Shown: piece by piece, positions 57,872-64,000 of the stretch | Layout: the number at the start of each line of letters is the position of its first letter | Position numbering within the stretch: the stretch's first letter is position 1 | NCBI RefSeq assembly: GCF_004403945.1 | Contig: NZ_SOHM01000018.1 | Span: 1-64,000 of the forward strand | DNA: 64,000 nt | Direction of reading: 5' to 3' | DNA from: Cryobacterium lactosi | Lineage (GTDB): Bacteria > Actinomycetota > Actinomycetes > Actinomycetales > Microbacteriaceae | The notes under the pieces: generated by a model | Told to the model about the DNA's origin: nothing | Database searches by the model: none | Seen by the model: only the letters and a program-made list of their open reading frames with translations | Program-made: the position numbers and the translations under genes

Positions 57872-58030
57872 CCGTCGCGGACACCCGCGGCGAAACTGTC
57901 CCCCTAAATGACGACTTTTCACGGGGGCGATGGGACAGCATCATTGATATTGCTGGGTGTTGCTCTCGAGTGACACGACCAATCATTCGCCGACTAGGGT
58001 AAGCAGGCGAATGTGTTGGGGGCGCGTCTA

Positions 58031-58051
58031 GGCGACATTCGGGTTGTCGCC
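58031..58051. other. Stem-loop in the accE-kinase gap
   Basis: GGCGACA and TGTCGCC form a perfect 7-bp stem with a 7-base loop. It is the first of two hairpins in the 240-base gap 57872-58111 between convergent genes. A six-codon frame (ATG 58011, MCWGRV) ends at its base. No protein gene is seen in the gap; an RNA gene cannot be excluded. Confidence 0.45.
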
Positions 58052-58069
58052 CTGACACGGAAATGTCGG

Positions 58070-58099
58070 AAGGGGATCTGTCTTCGGATGGGTCCCCTT
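58070..58099. terminator. Candidate terminator between accE and the kinase-like gene
   Basis: AAGGGGA and TCCCCTT form a 7-bp stem around 16 bases, followed on the plus strand by TTTC-type sequence only. It lies 12 bases from the end of the convergent gene and could terminate in either direction, but the T-tract is short. Confidence 0.4.
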
Positions 58100-58111
58100 T
58101 CGCATGTCCGT

Positions 58112-59173
58112 TCAGTGCCGGCGGGTCGCCCGCCCGGTCGCAACGTCCTGAACGTGGTTGGCCCGCGGGATCTCCATCCAGAGGTCCACCTCTTCGTCAG
58201 GTGATTCCTGGCCGAGGGCGCTGAGCCTCGGGTCCGGGCTGTTGATGCCCACGACGGTCACCGCGGTTCCCGACCCGTCCGCCGCGGTCCTGGCGATGAT
58301 CGTGGCCGCTGTGGTGGCAGCCATGGCGTCGGCCAGGGTGTTCAGCACGAGCTCCAGGTCGGCGCCGGTGAGGTCGTCGATGCCGCCCTCGTCGAGCAGG
58401 GTGACGATGGCTCCGCGCCGTCTGGCCGCCATCACCTCGCGGCGTACGGCATCGTTGAGCAGTTTGCGCCCGCGGATCTCGTCGCGGATCGCGGCCTCCA
58501 GGTACCGGCACTCCTGGCGTTGCCCTTCGCTGAGACTGCCGCCCTCCTGCACGATGCGGCGCAGCATCGGCGCCGCGAGCCGGATGGTCTGGGCCAGGCG
58601 GACCTGACGCTCGTACAGGTGCGCCTCCTGCGCCGCCTGCCATTCGGTGGCCTCCCGTTCGGCGAGGCCGTACTGCCGGGCGTCCCGGCCGGCCTTGGCC
58701 AGCGCCCTGGCCAGCGTGACCGCAACGAACACCCACACGGCGCTGCCGATCACACCCATCGACGCGAGCGCGCCCGCACCGGCCCAGACGATGGTGTGGG
58801 CGATGAGGAAGCCCGTGCCCACCCAGGCCAGGGTCGCACGCCTGCGGGTGGCTGTGATGGTCATCAGGGTGCCGACGGCGGCCACGTACCAGGTGGCGTA
58901 GCCGTTGTCGGACACCGTCCCGTCCAGCTGGCTGCCGACCAGGAGCGGAACGGCGACGCACACGGCGACGTTGAAGAACCCCAGCCAGAGCGACATCCGG
59001 GCCGGGCTGGTGGGCCACAGGCTCAGCACGGTGGCCAGGGCGTAGAGCAGGACCGCGATCAGCGGCGGCACCGGCGAGGTGGGCGCATCCAGGGAATACA
59101 GCGCCAGGATCACGTGATAGGTCGAGAACAGGGCAGCCAGGGACAGGATCAGCCCGCGAGGAACAGTGATCAT
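58112..59173 (-). CDS. Degenerate membrane kinase-like protein
   Basis: A 353-residue protein: about five helices (1-160), a coiled-coil-like region (EWQAAQEAHLYERQVRLAQ), then a region arranged like a histidine-kinase core. No phospho-histidine lies where the DHp helix would be (LAAPMLRRIVQEGG), and the N, G1 and G2 ATP motifs are missing. It overlaps the true kinase gene by ATGA. A role as a partner or modulator of the kinase is inferred; catalytic activity is unlikely. Confidence 0.7.
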   Translation of the reverse strand: MITVPRGLILSLAALFSTYHVILALYSLDAPTSPVPPLIAVLLYALATVLSLWPTSPARMSLWLGFFNVAVCVAVPLLVGSQLDGTVSDNGYATWYVAAVGTLMTITATRRRATLAWVGTGFLIAHTIVWAGAGALASMGVIGSAVWVFVAVTLARALAKAGRDARQYGLAEREATEWQAAQEAHLYERQVRLAQTIRLAAPMLRRIVQEGGSLSEGQRQECRYLEAAIRDEIRGRKLLNDAVRREVMAARRRGAIVTLLDEGGIDDLTGADLELVLNTLADAMAATTAATIIARTAADGSGTAVTVVGINSPDPRLSALGQESPDEEVDLWMEIPRANHVQDVATGRATRRH

Positions 59174-60477
59174 GCGGCGTCACCGGGCTCGCCGAGCGGC
59201 CACTCGATCAGGATGGAGGTGCCCCGGCCGGGGCCACTGCGCACCTGCACGGCACCGCCGGCTGTCGCGACCCGTTCGCGGATCGAGATCCGCAGGCCCA
59301 GGCGTTCGCTGGGCACGGCGGTGGGGTCGAAACCCACCCCGGAGTCGGCGATCTCGATGATGCAGCCGCCGAGCAGGTTGGTGTTCATCCGCACCGACCT
59401 GGCCACCGCGTCTCCGCGGGCGCCGGCGTGCTGGATGCTGTTCACGATCGCCTGGGCGCTGGCGGCGAAGAGCGCCTCGCTGGCGTACGCGGGCAGGCTG
59501 AGGTCCTCCGCGTCGCAGTCGATGAACTCGATCGGCTCGTCGAACCTGTTCGCGATGGTGCGGATGCGCCCTTTGAGGTCGCTGAACGGCACCATGCTGT
59601 CGTCGGCGGCGGGGATGGAACCTGCCTCGTTGAGCCGCACCATGGCTTCCTGCGCCATCGTTGCGGCAAGCTGGGCGGCCTTGGGCGTGCCGGCGGCCGC
59701 GGCCGAGAGCAGCGCAGCGAGCACGCTGTCGTGCACAATGGAGTCCACCTGCACCCGCTCCACCTCCGTGGCGTGCTGGCGCACGGCCGAGGAGTAGATG
59801 GACAGGGCGTTGGTCTGGGCGGTGTCGACGGCCGCAGTGGCCTGGCGCAGCATGGTGATGATGATCAGCACCACCTGGCCGAGGAGGATCGCGTAGAACG
59901 CGTCAAGGGCGCCGAGCATCGGCTCCGCGCCACCCCCGGCGGGCAGCACCCGCACCACGCCGTAGGCGATCGGGGCCAGCAGCGTGTAGATCATCGCCCA
60001 CCACAACGGGAAGGACACCGCGGCGCAGGATGTGGCGACGGTGCAGAGGTACCAGAGCCAGGATTTGCCGTCCAGGACGCCGTCTGGGGTGTTCAGCATC
60101 GCGGGCCAGGCGACCAGCGCCGCGAGGTACAGCACGGCGAACAGGCCGCTGGTGACCCTGATGAATCTCTTCACCAGAGTGGCGATGATCGCCAGGCCCA
60201 GGCCGCCGTACATCGCCACGGTGAGCGCGAGACCCAGGCCCGGCTTCAGGCTGTCCATCTGGCTGAGCATCGCCGGGTAGGTCTGCAGAGCGAAGATCAG
60301 GCCGACGCCGCCGACTGCGCGGGAGACGACGCGTTCGATCTGCGCGCGGCTGATGGGCTTGCGCGGCTGCTTGGATTCGTTGAGAAGGTCGGCGCCGAGC
60401 TGGTCGGGCCCGCTTCGTCCCGGTGAGAGTCTGAAGGACCGGACCGGCAGGACCTCTGCCGGACTAGGAGCGCCCAT
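59170..60477 (-). CDS. Sensor histidine kinase, NarL-type partner
   Basis: About 435 residues. Roughly six helices (about 45-230) precede a short DHp with VDSIVHDSVLAALL (HisKA_3-type HD) and an HATPase with AIVNSIQHAGARG, IADSGVGFD and RSGPGRGTSILIEW. The G2 region (RLGLRISIRERVATAGG) fits the NarX/DesK group. ATG 60477 is chosen as it overlaps the response-regulator end; a longer frame goes to 60519. It is the middle of a three-gene operon. Confidence 0.85.
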   Translation of the reverse strand: MGAPSPAEVLPVRSFRLSPGRSGPDQLGADLLNESKQPRKPISRAQIERVVSRAVGGVGLIFALQTYPAMLSQMDSLKPGLGLALTVAMYGGLGLAIIATLVKRFIRVTSGLFAVLYLAALVAWPAMLNTPDGVLDGKSWLWYLCTVATSCAAVSFPLWWAMIYTLLAPIAYGVVRVLPAGGGAEPMLGALDAFYAILLGQVVLIIITMLRQATAAVDTAQTNALSIYSSAVRQHATEVERVQVDSIVHDSVLAALLSAAAAGTPKAAQLAATMAQEAMVRLNEAGSIPAADDSMVPFSDLKGRIRTIANRFDEPIEFIDCDAEDLSLPAYASEALFAASAQAIVNSIQHAGARGDAVARSVRMNTNLLGGCIIEIADSGVGFDPTAVPSERLGLRISIRERVATAGGAVQVRSGPGRGTSILIEWPLGEPGDAA

Positions 60478-61171
60478 CCCCGCCTTCCGGGTCGAGGCCC
60501 GGCAGGATGCCGTCTTCAACGGCCCTGCGCAGCAGGTCCACCTTCGTGGGCGCCGGGCGGCCTACCTCGACGTACTTCACCCGGATGCGGTCCAGGTACT
60601 CCCGGGCGGTGGAGTGCGCGATGCCGAGCTGCATGGCCACCATCTTCAGCGGCAGGCCGGAGGCGTAGAGGTGCAGAACGTCGCGTTCGCGCCGGCCCAG
60701 CTGGGCCTTGGCGAAGTCCCGGTCGGCGTCGATGGCCGTGGCCCATTCCAGGTTGTTGAGCACGTCGCCGCGGGCGACAGAGGCGACGGCGGCCATCACG
60801 GTGGTCGTCGGGCTCGACTTGGGGATGACGCCGGCCGCGCCGGCGGCCAAGGCCTCGCGGACCAGGGCGACCCGGTCGGCGATGCTGTGCACCAGCACCG
60901 ACGCCCCGGTGCCGCGGGCCAGGTGCACGTTGTCGGTGACCAGGGACCCATCGCCGAGGGAGAGGTCGAGGACGATCACGTCGACCTCACGCCCGGCGAT
61001 GCCGTCGACGAGCTCCCGCACGGTCGCGGCGGCGAAGACCACCACGAAGCCGGTGTTCTCGCAGGCGGCCTTGATGCCCAGCCGCACCGACTCATGGTCG
61101 TCGGCGATGCCCACACGCACGGGACGGTGGGCCAGGTCGGGTGCTGCGGCAGGCTCGGTCACGGTTGTCAT
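60464..61171 (-). CDS. NarL/LuxR-family response regulator
   Basis: A 235-residue regulator. The receiver has ADDHESVRLG and phosphoacceptor D69 in VIVLDLSLGDGS; V(I)PKSS gives the conserved lysine. The C-terminal LuxR helix-turn-helix has LGRRERDVLHLYASGLPLKMVAMQLGI, followed by STAREYLDRI. It heads an operon with a kinase and a kinase-like membrane protein. Targets are unknown. The overlap with the kinase gene is 14 bases. Confidence 0.9.
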   Translation of the reverse strand: MTTVTEPAAAPDLAHRPVRVGIADDHESVRLGIKAACENTGFVVVFAAATVRELVDGIAGREVDVIVLDLSLGDGSLVTDNVHLARGTGASVLVHSIADRVALVREALAAGAAGVIPKSSPTTTVMAAVASVARGDVLNNLEWATAIDADRDFAKAQLGRRERDVLHLYASGLPLKMVAMQLGIAHSTAREYLDRIRVKYVEVGRPAPTKVDLLRRAVEDGILPGLDPEGGDGRS

Positions 61172-61202
61172 CTTTCGTCTACGTTCTTGGTGCTAAGACT
61201 AG

Positions 61203-62516
61203 CTATCTGGTGAGCAGGGCGACGGCTTCGACGTGGTGGGTATTGGGGAACAGGTCGAAGGCGCGCAGGCTCCGCAGGGTGTAGCCGTGCTCGCTGAACA
61301 GGGCCACGTCGCGGGCCAGGGCCACCGGATCGCATGCGACGTAGACCACCTGGGCCGGTCCGAGGTGCACCAGGGTGTCCACGACTTCGCCGCCGGCACC
61401 GGAACGCGGCGGGTCAAGGACCACGGTGGCGGCCCGCTGCCGGCCACGCTCGGCCTCGTCGGCCTCGCGGGTGAGGCCGGTCAGGAACTTGTCCACCCTG
61501 GCGGTCTGGGCGGTGGCGCCGACCCACTCGGCGAGGTTCGCGCTGGCGTTCTCGGTGGCCTGGGCGTCGCTCTCCACCGAGGTGATGCGAACGTCGGAGC
61601 CGAACCTGTCGCCGACGGCGGCGGCGAGCAGGCCCACTCCGCCGTACAGGTCGAGGTTGGCGGCCTTGGGGTCGAACAGGTCGGGGTCGATGGCGTCCTG
61701 CACGGCCGCGAACAGGGTCTCGGCGGCGCGGGCGTGCACCTGCCAGAACCCGGCTGCGTCGAGCCGGAACTCGCGGTCGCCAACGACCTCGGTGATCGGC
61801 TTGGGCGCAGTGCGGCGCCGGCGGCCCTTGTCATCCTGCTCGGCGACCAGAATCTGCACCGGGCCCACGCTCGGGGCGACGACATCGACGGATGCGGCGC
61901 CGGCGAACAGCTTGTCCAGCGGCGCGGCCATTTCGAGGGCGTGCACGGCCAGCGGCAGGTCGTCGACGGGGATCACCCGGTGCGAGCGGGCCGCGTACGG
62001 GCCGACGATGCCGGTCTCGGTCACGTGCAGGCGCACCCGGGTGCGCCAACCGGTGCCGTCCATGGCGTCGCCCGGTGAGGCATCCGCGGCGACCGGAACC
62101 GGCTCGACCGTGACATCGCTGTCGACGCCGGCCATCCGGTGCAGGGCGTCGGTGAGGACCTGGCGCTTGAGTTCTCGCTGGTGGCCGAGTTCGATGTGAC
62201 CGAATTCGGCGCCGCCGGCGCGGTCGGCCGGATCCCGGTCGATAGCGGCCGCAGCCCAGATGTGCGGCTGGCGTTCGGGGGCCGCGTCGAGGACCTCGAC
62301 GGTCTCGGCGCGCCAGAAGCTCTTCTTGTTCGCGTCGGTGAGACGCACGCGCACCCGTTCCCCCGGCAGCGTGTCGCTGACGAAGATCACCCGGCCCTCG
62401 TGGCGGGCAACGAAGATGCCGCCGTGGGCTACGTTGGTGATATCGAGGTCGAGTTCAGTGCCGATCTCGCCCTCTGGAATGCTCTGACTTGCCTGACGAT
62501 TAGTGTTGGTGCCCAT
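61203..62516 (-). CDS. TrmA/RlmC-type RNA (uracil-5)-methyltransferase-like protein
   Basis: A 437-residue protein. An N-terminal TRAM domain (about 8-70) precedes a central domain and a Rossmann core with LDLYGGVGLLAAAV, VVLDPPRSGAGG and the nucleophile C395 in VVYVACDPVALARD. It should methylate uracil in rRNA or tRNA using SAM. The 4Fe-4S cysteines usual in RlmC/RlmD are missing where they would be expected. ATG 62516 is chosen over 62546. It is divergent from maf. Confidence 0.87.
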   Translation of the reverse strand: MGTNTNRQASQSIPEGEIGTELDLDITNVAHGGIFVARHEGRVIFVSDTLPGERVRVRLTDANKKSFWRAETVEVLDAAPERQPHIWAAAAIDRDPADRAGGAEFGHIELGHQRELKRQVLTDALHRMAGVDSDVTVEPVPVAADASPGDAMDGTGWRTRVRLHVTETGIVGPYAARSHRVIPVDDLPLAVHALEMAAPLDKLFAGAASVDVVAPSVGPVQILVAEQDDKGRRRRTAPKPITEVVGDREFRLDAAGFWQVHARAAETLFAAVQDAIDPDLFDPKAANLDLYGGVGLLAAAVGDRFGSDVRITSVESDAQATENASANLAEWVGATAQTARVDKFLTGLTREADEAERGRQRAATVVLDPPRSGAGGEVVDTLVHLGPAQVVYVACDPVALARDVALFSEHGYTLRSLRAFDLFPNTHHVEAVALLTR

Positions 62517-62557
62517 TGAATGAGCATCCCACACCTGATGAGCCACCGAAGGGTTTC

Positions 62558-63217
62558 ATGCGCCTGTATCTCGCCTCCACGTCCCCGGCCCGACTGTCGC
62601 TACTGCGCGCGGCGGGCATCGAACCGGTGACGATCTCTCCGGACGTCGACGAGGATGCGGTCGCCGCGGCCGAGGCGGCCCGCACCGGCGCCGCCCTCAC
62701 GCCGCACCACGTGGTGGAGCTGCTGGCCAGGGCGAAGGCCGAGGCCGTGGCCGCCGACGGCGCCGCGCACGGCATAGACGGCTTGGTTCTCGGCGGGGAC
62801 TCGGTATTCGTGCTCGACGGAGTGATCTACGGCAAGCCGCACACCGTCGACAGGGCCAGGGAGCGTTGGCACCGACAGCGCGGACGCACCGGGCAGCTGT
62901 ATTCCGGCCACTGGCTGATCGACCACACCGCCGAACAGCCGGGCCGGGGCGTCGGCGCGGTGGCCGTGGCCGACGTGACGTTCGCCGACGACATCCCCGA
63001 TGCGGAGCTCGACGCCTACATCCAGACGGGCGAACCGCTCTTCGTCGCCGGCGCGTTCACCATCGACAGCCTCGGCGCGCCGTACATCAGCCGCATTGAG
63101 GGCGACCCGTCCACCGTGGTGGGGTTGTCGTTGCCCACGCTGCGCCGATTGGTGCTCCAGCTGGGCTATGACTGGCCAACTCTGTGGAATATGGGCACTT
63201 CGGCCCTACCGAACTGA
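62558..63217 (+). CDS. maf: Maf-family nucleotide pyrophosphatase
   Basis: A 219-residue protein. LYLASTSPARLSLLRAAGI is the phosphate-binding loop, with LGGDSVFVLDG (catalytic aspartate) and YGKPHT. Maf proteins hydrolyse non-canonical or modified nucleotides and are linked to arrest of septation. ATG 62558 has GAAGGG four bases upstream, better than a TTG-led frame from 62516. It sits between RNA methyltransferase and carboxylase genes, as in mycobacteria. Confidence 0.92.
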   Translation: MRLYLASTSPARLSLLRAAGIEPVTISPDVDEDAVAAAEAARTGAALTPHHVVELLARAKAEAVAADGAAHGIDGLVLGGDSVFVLDGVIYGKPHTVDRARERWHRQRGRTGQLYSGHWLIDHTAEQPGRGVGAVAVADVTFADDIPDAELDAYIQTGEPLFVAGAFTIDSLGAPYISRIEGDPSTVVGLSLPTLRRLVLQLGYDWPTLWNMGTSALPN

Positions 63218-63319
63218 CCGTTGTAGCGGGGCCTTTGTAGGCCGACGCAGTGTTCTCCAATCGGTTTTTGTGGGAAAGAACCAAAATTGCGGGGGTTCTG
63301 ACCAATAGGCTCAGTACCT

Positions 63320-64000
63320 ATGTCGCGTATAACGAAGGTCCTCATCGCTAACCGGGGCGAGATCGCCGTCAGAGTGATCAGAGCAGCGAAGGACAGCGGC
63401 ATCCTCTCGGTCGCCGTGTACGCCGACCAGGACCGGGACGCCCTGCACTCCCGCCTCGCCGACGAGGCCTACGGGCTCGACGGCACAACGAGCGCCGAAA
63501 CCTACCTGGTCATCGAGAAGATCCTCTCCATCGCCCGCCGCTCCGGCGCCGACGCCGTGCACCCCGGCTACGGCTTCCTCGCCGAGAACGCCGCCTTCGC
63601 CCGCGCCGTGATCGACGCCGGCCTGATCTGGATCGGGCCGTCCCCCGAGGCCATCGAACAGCTCGGCGACAAGGTGTCGGCCAGGCACATCGCCGAGAAG
63701 GTGCACGCACCGATGGCGCCCGGCACCCTGAACCCCGTCGCGGACGCATCCGAGGTGCTCGACTTCGTCGACCAGCACGGCCTGCCCGTCGCCATCAAGG
63801 CGGCCTTCGGCGGCGGCGGCCGCGGCCTCAAGGTCGCCCGCACCCGCGAAGAAGTGCCGGAGCTGTTCGACTCCGCGGTGCGCGAAGCCGTCACGGCGTT
63901 CGGCCGCGGCGAGTGCTTCGTGGAGAAGTACCTGGACAAGCCCCGCCACGTTGAAACCCAGTGCCTGGCGGATGCGCACGGCAACGTCGTCGTGGTCTCC
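63320..64000 (+). CDS. accA3: Biotin carboxylase / acyl-CoA carboxylase alpha subunit, partial
   Basis: The first 227 codons of a biotin carboxylase; the gene runs off the window. [18 protein letters not shown] opens the domain, with [14 protein letters not shown] and the ATP-grasp glycine loop [13 protein letters not shown]. The full protein should add a biotin-carrier domain at its C-terminus and work with AccD and AccE. ATG 63320 has no clear Shine-Dalgarno; TAGGCT eight bases before it could be a -10. The 102-base gap after maf holds nothing else recognised. Confidence 0.9.
   Translation, partial: MSRITKVLIANRGEIAVRVIRAAKDSGILSVAVYADQDRDALHSRLADEAYGLDGTTSAETYLVIEKILSIARRSGADAVHPGYGFLAENAAFARAVIDAGLIWIGPSPEAIEQLGDKVSARHIAEKVHAPMAPGTLNPVADASEVLDFVDQHGLPVAIKAAFGGGGRGLKVARTREEVPELFDSAVREAVTAFGRGECFVEKYLDKPRHVETQCLADAHGNVVVVS

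Overview
The window is high-GC DNA with very dense coding. Short gaps, frequent ATGA/GTGA stop-start overlaps, many GTG starts, a WhiB regulator, a polyprenol-phosphate-mannose synthase, a LytR-CpsA-Psr protein and an acyl-CoA carboxylase with an epsilon subunit all point to an actinobacterium. The style fits the Microbacteriaceae (Cryobacterium, Leifsonia and relatives), but genus is an inference. No rRNA, tRNA, CRISPR array, phage or insertion sequence was recognised; the only element with mobile-family character is a DUF222/HNH (13E12-type) gene.

Layout. 0.3-3.3 kb: two convergent polytopic GT-C-type glycosyltransferases. 3.4-10.3 kb: a set that looks like one functional unit: a membrane molybdopterin oxidoreductase plus membrane partner, an overlapping GT2 / DUF2064 / methyltransferase operon, an OmpR-type two-component system and a sugar-nucleotide epimerase-like SDR. 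10.3-19 kb: DUF5719 protein, a giant membrane GT2, WhiB, GalE, a GlxA-type AraC regulator and ManA. 19-25.2 kb: acyl-CoA dehydrogenase, dolichol-P-mannose-type synthase, FAD oxidoreductase with an SRPBCC partner, DUF222/HNH protein. 25.2-25.85 kb: a rhodanese and a CsoR-family repressor whose cysteine pattern matches the persulfide sensor CstR, with a matching operator upstream.

25.9-50.7 kb is a large surface-polysaccharide locus: two tandem O-antigen-ligase-like proteins, a Wzm/Wzt ABC exporter, a Wzx-like flippase, two YfhO-like membrane proteins each lying beside a GlfT-like GT2, further GT2 and GT4 enzymes, an acyltransferase, UDP-galactopyranose mutase (supplying UDP-galactofuranose), and a divergent rmlAC / rmlBD set (supplying dTDP-rhamnose). 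The expected product is a rhamnose- and galactofuranose-containing cell-wall glycan, probably acylated. The LCP protein at its right edge is a candidate for joining such a polymer to peptidoglycan.

50.7-64 kb returns to a conserved actinobacterial neighbourhood: LCP-purE-purK, GtrA, PH-domain protein, birA, accD-accE, a response regulator / kinase / degenerate-kinase trio, a TrmA-like RNA methyltransferase, maf, and a biotin carboxylase cut by the window end. From memory this resembles the Mycobacterium tuberculosis Rv3255c-Rv3285 region (manA, whiB2, rml, cpsA, purEK, birA, accD5/E5, maf, accA3), so the polysaccharide locus appears embedded in an old core region. Start sites were chosen from ribosome-binding sites and overlaps where these could be seen.
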